From Apostichopus japonicus (taxonomy: Eukaryota; Echinodermata; Holothuroidea; Aspidochirotida; Stichopodidae), in contig NC_092578.1 in NCBI RefSeq assembly GCF_037975245.1, positions 8,027,501 through 8,091,500 on the forward strand: DNA of 64,000 nucleotides. The letters are read 5' to 3'. The position numbers were made by a program, and so were the translations under genes. Of the stretch, positions 35,999 through 48,760 are shown piece by piece (positions within the stretch are counted from its first letter, which is position 1; the number at the start of each line of letters is the position of its first letter). The notes beneath the pieces are model-generated. The model did not search any database and was not told the DNA's origin. It saw only the letters and a list, made by a program, of their open reading frames with translations.

Positions 35999-36420
35999 AT
36001 ATTTCTACGGATGCCCATAAACTAATTTCCAATTGCCAACAGCCTCTCCTTATCTTATGAGGCGAAACGCACATGTAATTTAATAGGCTGGTCGCTGGGA
36101 GATACGGTAGATTATAAAACAGGTTTCTCACAATTTGATGTCTGGTGACTCCCTGACCTTTGACCTTGAAAAAAACATAGGCTTCTTATACTTAACGTGT
36201 CACAACTTCATACTAAATATGAGATGGGTCCAAGCTTCCTTTCTTGAGATTTCGTGTTTTCAAAGTTTTCATAATTTGTCCCCTAGTGACCCCAAATGAC
36301 CTTTGACCTCATCTAGAAACAAAAGCTTCTTCTATTCAATGTGGTACTCGTACACACGAATTATGAGATTGGTCCAAGCTTCCCTGCCTGAGATATCGTG
36401 TTGACAAGAAAGGCGTCACA
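35999..36420 (+). repeat. Dispersed repeat W plus GACCTTTGACC units
   Basis: The part at 35999-36165 is the inverse of 51058-51236 (shared ttctacgga, gcccataa(a/g)ctaattt, gccaacagcct, gcacatgt and gggagatacggtag). It continues into two tandem units of about 150 bp containing tgacctttgacct, gggtccaagcttcc-like and ttgaga words, then an ACGCGC-rich stretch. Confidence 0.6.
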
Positions 36421-36429
36421 CACATACGC

Positions 36430-37420
36430 GCGCACACGCGCCCATCCGCCAGCATGACTACATAGGTAACGATTATCATCGAAACCAAAAAAAAAAATGA
36501 ACTCTTCGCATTCCTTCTCACGTCACGATCTTGTCTATTCAATGCGTGAGAACGAGCCTCATTGAAGATCAATGCATTTTGGGCTAATTAAATGTGATAG
36601 ATATTTGGTGGTATAATACAACTTAGCTGTAAATGAAATATAAGAAACATCCGGAAAACATAAGCTGACATTTAATTCTACCAAAATCATATTTGAAACG
36701 GTAGGAATTGAAGCCCTTTGTCGATGAAAACAATAATACACAACGCATAGTTTGTGTTGGATCTAATAAGTCAGAATAGGCATAGAACCAGCCATATCGT
36801 TAAAACCACACACGGATCTCTTGATGAAATGGGGAGGGGGGGGGGGATAAGAATGAATTTCTTAATATATGTGACTCTTACAATGAAAGCCATGTCTATT
36901 GGTTAGCCGGATATACCTATGTTATACATTTTAAAAGTCCTTATATAATGTTCTGGTGTGCGGACATCTTCCTCGTTTCAAGCTCATACACAAATTCATA
37001 AAGGATTTATTAGCATGCAAAAACATTGCGTTTGTAATCAATTATAGACCTAATACGCAGCCTAAATATGCCTTCGTAGCCTAAATATGCTGACGTCCTA
37101 ACGATTAATGTGTTCTGGGGAAAAGACCCACTGATCTCCCTACAAAGGGATTCGGGTTTCAGGGTCACACCCGTAATTTATAAAATCATGCATCTGTCTG
37201 TGACCCTTCCATGAAAGTTCATCATACTACCAAAGTTATTCGGGGGTTGGGGGAAGTTTTTCCCTTCAGTTGTCACCGCATGGAGTCGTTTATTTGCTGT
37301 GCTTTGGTCCCCAGCATGCGGAAGTCTATTTGAATTCTGCGATCATATGTTTCTTCCATAATCTGTTCAAATTCCAAAAGTTTGGAAGTGAAAAATAAGT
37401 TAAAATACTTGGCTACTTTA
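36430..37420. other. No gene seen
   Basis: AT-rich sequence with a G tract at 36834. Minus ORFs at 36336-36741 are unsupported. Confidence 0.4.
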
Positions 37421-37429
37421 AAAATTCAC

Positions 37430-37955
37430 AAACATTTTCGGGAATATCCCTTATACTCCTACTGGCTTTGTGACCAACGCCTAAACTATAACTTAACCTC
37501 TTCAAATTAAGAACCTAACGAAACACCTGAAAGAACAACAACAATAAAAAGGGGGATGGGAGATATTTGTAAACGCATTTATTTCCCAATGATTCGAACA
37601 TTGTTAAGCTGCGAAGTTGTGAAAAGTTGAGCACTGTGTCTCGAAGGTGTTTGAAATCTTTCTCGAAGGTATTTGAAATCTTTCTCGTGGCTCTGCTAAA
37701 TGTGACCTATGGACCAGAGGGGGCAAAAATATTCTAGCTAGGTCTTAATTGCTGTTCAACGATCGTACCTCTTACGCTACTGTGTACCGTATATTGTGTA
37801 AAACTTTCGGGAATACCCCTTTTACTCCTACCGGCTTTGTGACCAATACTTGAACTTTTCTGTTCGTTATGTGAAACTTAAAATTTGAAGAGTCTGCAAT
37901 TTTATGAATTTTTAAGAACCTATCCTACTGAAAATATACCATATTCAATGCTTAA
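37430..37955 (+). repeat. Direct repeats
   Basis: The block starting ttcgggaatatccc and containing tactcctac(t/c)ggctttgtg occurs at 37436 and again at 37806. A second repeat at 37873-37950 (ttttatgaa, ttaagaacc, atcctac) recurs at 53415-53495. Near 37640-37685 the phrase tctcgaaggt(g/a)tttgaaatct is tandemly duplicated. Confidence 0.65.
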
Positions 37956-38270
37956 ATTTTTGTGTATTCATTGTGAGTGTTCAGTTGTGCTGCATTACAA
38001 TTAATCATATGCAATTAAGCACAATTGACATTATTAAACTTGCTGTTTTACTTTATGCTATGTAAAAGGAAATGTTAAGAAAGTGCGATTTTATGAATTT
38101 TTGTTGTGCTTTGTTACACTTTTAGTCAATTTTAACTGGCTTATCTTTTACTTCATTGTAATACTTTGGGGAGTTTTCCCAATTGAAAGTAATTCATTCC
38201 TTCTCACAAGGCTTTTTTTTTCATTCCAATGGGATTCCTCCCCCCCCCCCTCCCAACCCTCCTGGCCAAG

Positions 38271-38358
38271 AGATCATTTTTGTATAATGTTCACGGATAT
38301 ATGGTTTCATATAATTGATCATAGAGATATTTGTGATGAAGAACTCCCTCGCAAACAG
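38271..38358 (+). CDS. Candidate internal exon, function unknown
   Basis: A long pyrimidine tract containing a C run ends in ctggccaag. The open frame that follows reads DHFCIMFTDIWFHIIDHRDI and CDEELPRKQ, ending in cag before gtatgac (donor). It leaves in phase 0. The peptide is plausible, but the upstream tract is a homopolymer that may mimic an acceptor. Confidence 0.3.
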
Positions 38359-38369
38359 GTATGACACTT

Positions 38370-39500
38370 TGCAAGACATTGCTTAAAAAGTAAAGGTGTT
38401 GTCTATTCAGACTTAAGTTAAGTTTGCAAACTAATTTTGAGATCTTGAAGATTTATACATAGTCAGGTTACAAATTCACAAATTCCATTAAGTTGGCACG
38501 GGGACCGTCGCTTCATTTGTTTGCATCCTGTGCTGTCTTTTTGTTTTGTGCACGACAAGTTTTGGCTTTAGAAACTGTCAAAATCTGCACAGTTATAAAC
38601 TTTGTCATTATAATTTTCATTATTAATTTTTTGTATACTTTGAAACTAGAGTATCGTACATTATTTCTCAACTTTTATTGGTAAACCTCTTTGACAAGTG
38701 ATTGAAATAACAAGAACTACCACAAGGTTGAACTGAGCTGTTCAGCGGATACGGTCGAATAGAACACTATAAGGCTAGCAAGCTGATAGCTTGTTTTTAG
38801 AAAATAGAACGATAAGGAAAATGAATTGCAAAGGTTTGTTAGCTTTGTGCGAGACTCAATGAATTGGAACCACAAGAATGATTGAATTCACCAACAATCG
38901 AATTGTTATAGGTGGGAAAAAAACCTATATGATCAATTGAGTGGCAAATCAACTTGGGTGTTAAGATTTACTCAATCAAAAGAATGTCATGTCAAATAAA
39001 ACGCCTATGTTGATCGAGACTGCTTGTACTTGGCACCATAACATATAAGTTCGAACATAACAATAAGACATTAGCAAGGATTTAAACAGCTGAAGAGATG
39101 TCTTGTCTTTATCGTGTTTTCACGTATTGACAAAGCAATTATACCCGTCCATAAGTTTTCTGGAATATGCCCTCAACTTCCGCGTCAACATGACCTTAAT
39201 ATCAACTCCCCTATTGGCATTATTATACGTAAGCTTGTGGTTAAAGGCATTGAAGACTCGCCCAAAACCAAAAGTTAAATTTCTGTTGCTTGCAAAATTG
39301 ACGGTTTGTTCGTGTCGCTACAAAATACAAACAGTAATGAAACGTGATACCTGTTATGTTTAGCTGGACCTGAGATGTCCATCGCTGTATCGTTTGTATA
39401 CTGTGCTGTCGGTATTGATTTCTTTTTGCACTAGCCTTCACGCCCTTCAGGCTTACGATGTTAGGCTAAGCCAGATTCATTCCCTGATGTAGAAAATACA
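38370..39500. other. No gene seen
   Basis: AT-rich sequence. The overlapping plus and minus ORFs at 39103-39441 are unsupported. Confidence 0.4.
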
Positions 39501-39505
39501 CTATA

Positions 39506-40006
39506 GCTTGGTGGGCTCATAATTGACGCACTTAAGGTTTTGATCAACGGTATCTATCAAGGAAAAATCCAAATTACTCAACTATATGTGTTTTTCATAT
39601 GTGTAGTTCCTCGGAAATGTTCCGATCTCAAAATATTAAAGGTTCTGTGCTAATGCACCGTACAATTGAGCAGAATTTGACCACAAAATGTCTGCCGTGT
39701 CAAGTTCTTTCATACCCCTACATTGACACATTCGTCGATAAGCTAACTGTAGTGTAGGCCTTAGTATACATCCATTGACTTTAGATGCTGTTTGCTATGC
39801 TCTGAGCCTCTAAGCTCAGACAGGTCAGGTCCCGGAGAGTAGTGTTATCATATTGAGGTAATGTTGGGTATTTTTAGGGTGGATTCAAACTCATGATATA
39901 TGTAATTCTGCTTGACTGCAAAATGTTTAGGTGGCCTGCTGTATCGTTGCTAGTAATAATTGAAGGTGCGTCAATTACGGGGGTGCGTCAATTATGAAGC
40001 CTTTAC
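39506..40006 (-). mobile_element. MITE Y, copy 2 (inverted)
   Basis: Inverse copy of 31665-32259 with TA at both edges. It lacks about 95 bp present in copy 1 between the tatttttaggg-type and attcaaactcatga words. End words ctcataattgacgcac and gtgcgtcaattatgaa are preserved. Confidence 0.75.
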
Positions 40007-40009
40007 TAT

Positions 40010-41350
40010 ACTGGCTACGAGATAGTATAGGCTTGTATTTGTATAGTAAGCCCTCACTTCTGTACTAGGCTTAAGTCCAGACCTAAGTGTCATATTCAAA
40101 GCAAGACCTTCCCTTATTAACGGCCGCTTTTAGTGACTACTTCTACCAAATTCAAGTTATTGTAGTGTACGGTAGCTTCTGAGGGCACACCTAATCAAAG
40201 CCACACATTTTTAGTGAAATTATGCATAGACAATTGTGCTCTTGGGTCAGTACACTTTAGTCTTAGACCCTGTAGGCCTAGCTTGCCTTCGCTTTTAAAA
40301 GACTAGGCCTAGGCTATACTACTAGTGGTATACGTGTTCGGGAAATGGCTTTTAGTGATTGCCGACAGTGAAAGAAGAGATAGCTTAAAATTGCAAGTGC
40401 TGCATTTATTGTAGTGGCCTAGATTAACCTCTGAGTGTAAAATTTACCCAGACTAGGCTATAACCAGTTAAGCCATATAAGTAAATTTAGGTTATATGAA
40501 TTGATAATGTGAAATTTAATTTATAAAATGATAATTTTTTACTTTACATTTATAAAAACTAAGAAACTTGTGTATGGTTAATCTCAATATAGACTATACT
40601 TCAATGTATAAATTGGGGGGGGGGGGAAGGGGTACTTGTTTGTCAAACTTAAACAAACTTTGGCTGAAATAAATTAGGCTAAGCCTACCCAAGCAATGAT
40701 ATAGGTATAGCCTAGGCCTAGTCACAAATAAGTTTTATCAACATGAGAAATGTAAAAATGAAACACCACCTTATCTAGGTCACAGCTTTGCACTCCTAAT
40801 ATTATAAGCCTCATACTATAAAACAGAAATGAGTTTTATTACATCTCATGTTGTTCTTATTCTACAATTATACTCCCCAGAGGTAGGTTTTGAAGCACTG
40901 TCAGTAAGGCAGATTATATTTCCATAATATGCACAGCAGATCATGATTTGGTGTAAATCTCAATAAACTGAACTGCCCATAGCAGGGACTCCTTATAGCA
41001 TTGATTTTCTGAAACATTAAAAAAGGGAAACATTTACAGTAAGGTATATTATGTTTCCTTATATATCACAGCAGATCAGGAAATTGGTGTAAATCTCAAT
41101 AAACCGAACTGCCCATAGCAGTTTTCCTTATGGCATTGATTTTCTGAACATTCAAAGAGGGACACATATACAGTTTTCATGGGAGAGAATTTTGTATAGA
41201 TACAAACTGATAAGTATTTAAACATGGTACAAAACTCAAAGACCGTTAATGTAATTGATTTTGTTTTATTTTGAAACTATTTTCTAACAAAGGTGACCAG
41301 CTTCTGTTAGGTGCAGAAATAAATAACTCTGCTGTTATGCGCTATTTTGT
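40010..41350. repeat. Non-coding, with a 130-bp tandem duplication
   Basis: Between 40907 and 41175 a block of about 130 bp is duplicated (shared cacagcagatca, ggtgtaaatctcaataaac, gaactgcccatagcag and cattgattttctga). A G tract lies at 40614. The rest is unremarkable. Confidence 0.75.
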
Positions 41351-41359
41351 TTGGCAGAA

Positions 41360-43070
41360 ATGGAAGATTTGTCCCAAGAGGAGCTAACAGCCATGACAGA
41401 GTACAAGAAACACACACCCTTGAGCCTTCCATTACCGTACTTGCAACTACATGAAAAATCTGTAGGCTGCAGTTTACTTAGTGCTATGATGGTAAGTGTT
41501 GTTCAATGTAATTGCAACTGAATACTGTTGAGTATTAAATTAAGTAAAATATCTCTATACACAAGTTGAGCAACTACAACTCATACCATCAAGTCAAAAG
41601 TCCATCACAAAAATGAGTTGCAAGGTGATTGATAGCATGTATAAGTTATGCATATAGAGGTCAATTGAGGTCACTGCGATCATTGCAATACATCACTATC
41701 TCGATCATACTTCCATACACTTCCTCCTATTAAAGTGTTAAATGATATCGATTTATCTTTGCACAAGATTGATCTCTTACTCTCTGCAAATTGTGGAAGC
41801 ATAACTTGAAGCCACTGCGAAGTCATCGATTTTATTTTAGATGAATTTTCTTGTGATAGTAAAATTCAGTTAAATTAAAGTGCATGTATCTTAGAAATTT
41901 CAAAACAGAAGGGCCAAATCAAGACTGTACAACATATAATTGTACCATTTTCTAAACCGTATCCCTACATTCTGTATTGCAGATGGCAAGTCTCTGACTT
42001 GTAGTTTTATTTCTCCATGGTATAAACAAAAAGTGTGACCATGGCCTTCAGTAAGTGTCAGTCCTTTTTAAAATTGTTATCATAGCGCAGTGAGATACCT
42101 TGGCTATCTTGGAAATGGGGAGGGGGGGGGGGAGAAGATGTAACCTTTCAGTGAATGGTATTTTACTGTATCAAATTTAAACAGTTTCACAAATCTTTTG
42201 TTGCAGATGAACTTGAAATTTTCTCTTGTCACTCTGTTGCTTTGGGGAATTTCAACACCGAGAGGTGCAAGGGTGCATCCTTGCAATCATTCATACATGT
42301 AAAACAAGTAAGTTTTATTTTTTTTAGTTTATGTTTAATCTACATGGAATTGTGCTAGCTGATAGCCCACTGATTATTGGTATAGTGGAACCAGTTTAGA
42401 TCTGTAAGGAAATTAAAGAAATTGAACAATTTGTTTACTGAGATGTCAGCCAGAAGCAACAGGACTTTGCAAAGCATGGCAACAAATTTGTCTAAAGCGA
42501 AGAGAAAATTGCTTGATAGAAAGCTTGCAGTGCTCCTACCTTCATCTACCATAAACGTGCAACAGAAACAATGTTGAACCAGAATCACACCCTTTCGTTT
42601 GACTTTAGGCTAAGTGCTGTAAATAACACTATTGACGCTTTTTGCTCCAAGCGACTATCGTGTAATGCACATTTACACATTTGACCTTCGCCTATTATGC
42701 ATTTGGTATGTCAAGTTCACCAACACAGGCTGTGTGTACTCAAATCTCCATTTTCTTGTTTGTCAAAAAACAGATCCGAGGAAACAACCGTAAAGAATCT
42801 TTTATTGTCTGCCAATACAGTCTGCTGCTGCACTTGCTATAAAAGACAGGCTAATGCAATTTAATCCTTTTCTACAACTGAAACTGATAAAAAAATAAGG
42901 TCTTCAAAAAGTTTGGCACAAACAAGCAGACTGAAGAAAGCGGTTAATCTTCTTTTTCATTCTAGTTCGTTAACACACCAATTAATACTTTTATTTTTTT
43001 CATTTCTTTCCTAGATTTGTACAAGCTGGAAGAGGTGAAAAATGAGAAATTGACAGAGGCTACCAAGTAA
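41360..43070 (+). CDS. Small three-exon gene model, function unknown
   Basis: Exon A (41360-41491) starts with an ATG two bases after an acceptor (tttggcag). It encodes 44 residues, MEDLSQEELTAMTEYKKHTP then LPLPYLQLHEKSVGCSLL and SAMM, and ends in phase 0 at a perfect gtaagt donor. Exon C (43015-43070) follows a very strong acceptor (tttcatttctttcctag), requires phase 1 and encodes DLYKLEEVKNEKLTEATK then stop. Exon B is less certain: the acceptor at 42206 (cttttgttgcag) is clear, and a donor at 42265 (gtgcaag) makes a 58-nt exon (MNLKFSLVTLLLWGISTPR) that links A and C in frame, giving about 82 residues. An alternative donor at 42308 (gtaagt) does not. Exons A and C are well supported individually and B is tentative. 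I do not recognise the protein. Confidence 0.45.
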
Positions 43071-43074
43071 CACA

Positions 43075-44280
43075 GCTTTGCAGTTGTAGAAGGATGTCTT
43101 TGGCTTGGATGATCAAGAATGTGATTGTAGCTGTTTTTATGAGAAACAATTTGATGTTTTGCATTTCAATTCATCTCTCTTCATAATTGATAATACCTGT
43201 TGGTACAAATTCAATGAAACTTGCATAGATGGCCTGTGTTTGGAAACGCTTCTTCCTGAGTCCACGGACGGACATGTGGATGTATGCAAAACGTGATCAT
43301 AATTATGGTCATTCGGGATCGGAGTTTCAGAAATTTCATGTTCAAGGACACTTTGGTCTATTCTTTAACTACTTAACTGTTAGCTCAAAATCTTTTCAAA
43401 TTAAGCTTTCTTGTGATTATAATAAGCTTAACTTACCACATTCTATTGGAGTTAAAATAATTTGCACAAGTATGTGAGGTCCAAAGATGAGCTTATGACT
43501 AAACCATTAATGGTATCGTTGGAAGCCTACTTATTGTCTTGCAGATGTTCGGTTTGCCTGTGCAAAGTGGTAAAATATAATTGTAATTAATTTAAAAATA
43601 TTAATTACCAATAAGTAAATAATTAAATTCAAAAATACCTTCCTGGAGGTCTTTACTCTCCAATTGTTCTTAGACATTTTTAAGGAACGCGCAAGATGCC
43701 TGAATGGGAAGATTTCCTCATAGGTTGTAAAAAAAACAGTGTAAGAATTCTGACCAAAGGTGACCACATTTGAATATCTAGCATATTTGGGGCTAATACA
43801 GCATACCTTAAAAGAAAAGAAGCTAATGACACAGGGCTGAATTTTGTCGTAACAAAGGTTATAGGGAGAGAGGCTTTAATCAAGTTTTTCAAGAGACAGG
43901 TACAGGGTCCATTTCTTGTTCTGTACTGGAACTGTTCAAGTGATTTTCAAGTTGTATCCTTGTGCCAAAGTGCTGATCAAGGTCTTGGTAAGAGGTGGAA
44001 CATTTCACAGCTGATTTCGAGCAATCAGAGCTTCAGCATGTGACAATGGTTATGCTGTAAATATGTCCTCAAAATTTTGATTTCAGTATTGCATTTCTTA
44101 TATTAATTCATTGTATAAATATTTGAGGAATTAATTAAACTAAATTGCGAAAGTTCACTTAGTACTCAAAATTCAAAAGTAATGGAGTTGCAAATAAATT
44201 TATTTATCAGTAACATTGATGATGTTGTTTTATAATTTATATTCGTTGTTTCTCAATTTTAATGCATTGCAACTTAAATG
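43075..44280. other. Downstream region, no further gene seen
   Basis: It could include the 3' UTR of the preceding model. An AATAAA-type word lies near 44191. ORFs at 43105-43477 and 43531-43892 (minus) have no support. Confidence 0.35.
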
Positions 44281-44319
44281 GAGAATAAGGTGGCATACCC
44301 AATAGTATTAACAAGGAAA

Positions 44320-45605
44320 GGGGTGATTTAACCAGGAATGAGGTGGAAAATCAATTTAATATTAACCAGGATAATGGTGACATCAACCAGGAAATGTTGT
44401 TTAATTTAACCAGAAAGGGTTGGAACATTCCGTGATATTAACCAGGATAGTATTAGCACCAACCAGGAAAAGTGGTAAATTTGACCAGGAAAGAGATGAA
44501 ATATTTCATGATATTAACCAGGATAGTATTAGCATCAACCAGGAAATGTTGGTAAATTTGACCAGGAGAGAGGTGGAACATTCTGTGATATTAAACAACA
44601 TAGTATTAGCACCAACCAGGAAAAGTGGTAAATTTGACCAGGAAAGAGGTGAAATATTTCATGATATTAACCAGGATAGTTTTAGCATCAACCAGGAAAT
44701 GTTGGTTAATATCACCAGGAATGAGGTGAATACCCATTGATATTAACCAGGACAGTATTAGCATCAACCAGGAAATGTTGGTTAATATCACCAGGAATGA
44801 GGTAAAAGACCTATTGATATTAACCAGGATGTATTAGCATCTACCAAGAAAATGTTGGTTGATATCACCAGGAATGAGGTGAATACCCATTGATATTAAC
44901 CAGGGTAGTATTAGCATCAACCAGGAAATGTTGGTTAATATCACCAGGAATGAGGTGAAACACCCGTTGATATTAACTAGGATGTATTAGCATCTACCAG
45001 GAAAATGTTGGTTAATATCACCACGAATGATGTGAAATACCCATTGATATTAACCAGGATGTATTAGCATTTACCTGGAAAATGTTGGTTAATAGCACAA
45101 GGAATGAGGTGAATACCCATTGATATTAACCAGGATAGTGTTAGCATCAACCAGGAAATGTCGGTTAATATCACCAGGAATGAGGTGAAACACCCGTTGA
45201 TATTAACCAGGATGTATTAGCATCTACCAGGAAAATGTTGGTTAATATCACCAGGAATCTGGTGAATACCCATTGATAATAACCAGGACAGTATTAGCAT
45301 CAACCAGGAAATGTTGGTTAATATAACCAGGAATGAGGTGAAATACCCATTGGTATTAACCAGAACAGTATTAGCATCAACCAGGAAATGTTGCTTAATA
45401 TCACCAGGAATGAGGTGAAATACCCATTGGTATTAACCAGGCCAGTGTAAAATTCCACCACGAACTTTAACCAGGCTTTCCTGGTTATATCTACCAGAAT
45501 TTTGTTAAAATCTCATTCACCAGGCAACTTGGTGAAAACCACCAGGATATATAGGGTAGCATATAATCGCAACTCCTGGTGAAAATTTCACCAGGGTGTT
45601 TTTAG
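44320..45605. repeat. CCAGG-type satellite, 76-77 bp unit
   Basis: About 15 units contain attaaccaggat, gtattagcatc, accagga(a)aatg, ttaatatcaccaggaatga and ggtgaa(t)acccattgat. From about 44750 two subtypes, agtattagcatcaacc and tgtattagcatctacc, partly alternate, giving a dimer period near 154 bp. The earlier part (44330-44700) has a different dimer of about 151 bp. The right margin (45440-45605) contains both ccagg and cctggt words and ends caccagggtgtttttagagt, like the end of a MITE. No inverse left end was found. Confidence 0.85.
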
Positions 45606-45639
45606 AGTGTGGGGAAACAGTCTTCAGGGGTAAGCGTAC

Positions 45640-46440
45640 TTTACAGTTTTAACGCCCACTTCCCAGCGCGCTTCTCCATATAAAACATGTTTAAAGAATG
45701 GTGGAAATTTCAATAATCGATTATTAGAGAAAGTAACGATTTTGCCTTAAGATCTCGGAAGCCTGGAGTGAGGGTGGGGGAGGGGGCTATGCTTGGGGAA
45801 GGGCGCAATAATTTTTTTAAGTGTAGATAAAAGTTTAATAATATATACCAAGTTTGTCTAACGTGTGAAAATTGGAGTAGCAATGCACTGAAACGGGCTT
45901 ATTTTGGCGTTTGTAAGCATAGTACGCAAATTTACTTGAGTTCGCCAATGCAGCAATGTGTGATAAGTGTGATGGATGATTTACGGATGACAATGTTAGT
46001 CACAGGACCTTTCTATATATTGATATATTTTTTTTACTGTTAAACCATTCCAGTGTTAAAATGAATGCAGTAAATATATATTGACGTATAGGCTATATCA
46101 AAACAACAAAAGAATAAAATATCACATTATAGAAAATATCATCAAAATCTCTTTAGTCAGAACTTTTCCTGAATTTCCTTCCACCTTTACTTGATGGGAT
46201 AAGGCATGACAAATAAATCACATGCACCTGCGAAGACTAAAGACTTTATCTGTAATAAACTAGTTGAATGTGATTGTTCGATTGTGCAGCCAATGAGGGA
46301 CTATAAGGTCAGGGATCAAGATGGAATAAAGCCTCGCTCATGTCAGTAGCCTATGCTTAGACTGAAGTATATAAGGTCGGTGGATGGGAAGGTGGTTCTC
46401 GAAATATTTACTTCGAACAAACATATTAATGAAAAAACTA
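45640..46440 (+). promoter_or_regulatory. Diverged duplicate of sulfotransferase promoter
   Basis: It aligns in order with 54060-54790: ttaacgccca(c/t)ttccc, tatataaaac(a/g)tg, taaagaat(g/c)gtggaaat, ggcataaggc-like, agccaatgagg (CCAAT box), cctcgc(t/c)catgtcagta and gactgaagtatat. A TATA-like tatataag lies at 46369-46376. No equivalent of the signal-anchor exon follows, so the downstream gene was lost, never copied, or replaced by the element at 47042. Confidence 0.6.
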
Positions 46441-46449
46441 TGTTCTATC

Positions 46450-47035
46450 TATCTTTTTGTTTTGTATTTCCTTCTCTTGATCTCCCAAATATAAACCTAA
46501 CACTGTAAACGAAAGCTAGTCTAAGACAAAACAGTAGTAGTGTCTACTGTTAACCAAACCAAATCAAAAATACTCCCTTATGACTAAGTTTTCTTTGTCT
46601 AGTCTGGTTACTGATTTTTTAGTCAGCCCACAGTGTCTGAATCGACTAAGCAGTTAGTAGGGCGACCAAAAACCTTATTCGGGGATAGTTTGACCAAGGA
46701 ACATGAATCAGATGACTAGTTATTGTGGGTAGTCTATACTGTATACAAAACTTATTCATGCATTCCAGAAGATATAGAGCCACTGAACGTAGACAGGAAG
46801 AGAATCAACTTGTTAACAACACACTTTATTTGTTAAATAGTTACCTATAACAACTAACTTCAGGATTAACTGAGTGTTCATGAAATATTATGTACCAACA
46901 GCAAATACGGTAACACTTATGCGATATAAAACGTATAGTTGAAAATTTTATGGCTTACACAAAGTTAACTTTCAAAATATAAAGGAAATGCATTATCACT
47001 TCAACTTTTGATGATTCTTCATAGAGAACGGCTTG
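46450..47035. other. No gene seen
   Basis: AT-rich sequence without ORFs of interest. Confidence 0.45.
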
Positions 47036-47096
47036 CAAGAACCCTTACCGAAATGCCAGATCTGGCTTTATATCTGGTTTAATCTGGCCATATAAA

Positions 47097-47876
47097 GCCA
47101 GATATAACTGGATATAGAGTCGATCCAGATATGCAGATAAAGTTTTATCTGGCCATATAAAGCCAGATATGACTGGATAAAGAGCCAATCCAGATATGCA
47201 GATCAAGTTTTATCTGGCCATATAAAGCCAGATATAACTGGATATAGAGTCGATCCAGATATGCAGATAAAGTTTTATCTGGCCATATAAAGCCAGATAT
47301 AACTGGATATAGAGTCGATCCAGATATGCAGATAAAGTTTTATCTGGCCATATAAAGCCAGATATAACTGGATATAGAGTTAATCCAGATATGCAGATCA
47401 AGTTTTATCTGGCCATATAAAGCCAGATATAACTGGATATAGAGTCGATCCAGATATGCAGATAAAGTTTTATCTGGCCATATAAAGCCAGATATAACTG
47501 GATATAGAGTTAATCCAGATATGCAGATCAAGTTTTATCTGGCCATATAAAGCCAGATATAACTGGATAAAGAGCCAATCCAGATATGCAGATAAAGTTT
47601 TATCTGGCCATATAAAGCCAGATATAACTGGATATAGAGTTGATCCAGATATGTAGATGAAGTTTTATCTGGCCATATAAAGCCAGATATAACTGGATAT
47701 AGGGTCAATCCAGATATGCAGATAAAGTTTTATCTGGCCATATAAAGCCAGATATAACTGGATATAGAGTCAATCCAGATATGCAGATAAAGTTTTATCT
47801 GGCAATATAAAGTCAGATATAACTGGATATACATCATGTTTATCCAGTTATACTTGACTTTATGTTGACAGATAAA
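47097..47876. repeat. 65-bp satellite array, 12 units
   Basis: Units begin gccagatataactggata at 47097, 47162, 47227 and so on, exactly 65 bp apart. Variants (gagtcgatcc, gagttaatcc, gagccaatcc; gataaag, gatcaag) create partial 130-bp dimers. Each unit contains tatctggccatataaa followed by gccagata, so it is largely self-complementary. The 63-aa minus ORFs are artefacts. Confidence 0.95.
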
Positions 47877-48760
47877 ACTTTAAGACTGTATGCTCTTACA
47901 TAGTGTATTTTCATAGAGATTTACATTGCACTATATTGTTGTACTGCACTTTGCATATATATTTCAATAGTAAATCACTTACAGTGTATACACTAAGTCA
48001 AAGGGGGAATAACTATCTCTATCTGCGTTGCTAGGCAACCACAGGGTCTTAGCTTGAAACAGGATGACTCAGAGGTTGATTAAGTGTGAAGGCCACTTTT
48101 GAACAATGGACATATGTGTTTTGATACTCTAGGAGTGAGATAGGAAAGGGAGCTATGTGTACACTAGTGTCCACATGGTAGGAGTAAAGAGCAGAAGGAA
48201 GTTTAACAGAAAGGATTGGTACATTAAGAAAAGGTGATGGAGATTCATAAATAATATCCTATTGATGTCAGGACATTGGCAAAGGTTTCTATAGTGAACT
48301 GAACAGTCAGAAGTAAGGAAGAAGTTTTTGGAACGGATGGCAACAAGGAATATATTTTGGGACTGAACTTCGATACTGAATGGAACATATATCGCCCTCC
48401 TGGAACTTATTTATTAAAGCAAATATATTAAATAAAAGAATAGCACAACACAATTTAGTATCAACATCTACAGGACCACAGAAGAATAAAGAACTCAACC
48501 TTCACGTATTATTTTTGAACAGCGGTCATTTTATGACCATAGCAGTCGGATTAGGTAACAGCAAGGAGCTTGCACAATACATATTTCCACTTTGTTCCAA
48601 TCCAGTTGAGTTCTAGAACACAGCTGTGTTTATATTTTGTGTGTGTCTTGCTCTCTGTATGGGTCTCCGTACCAGAACAGAGATAACTGATCACGCTGGA
48701 AAGTTAATACCAATGCTAGTCCAGTTTTGGCCACTTATTTCCTATTTGATTGACATTTTA

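Noticed and set aside
41983-42049. Possible exon between ctgtattgcag and gtaagtg
   Set aside because: All three frames contain a stop, so it cannot be a coding internal exon.
47097-47876. Regularly spaced repeats resembling a CRISPR array
   Set aside because: Units are contiguous 65-bp repeats without unique spacers, in eukaryotic DNA.
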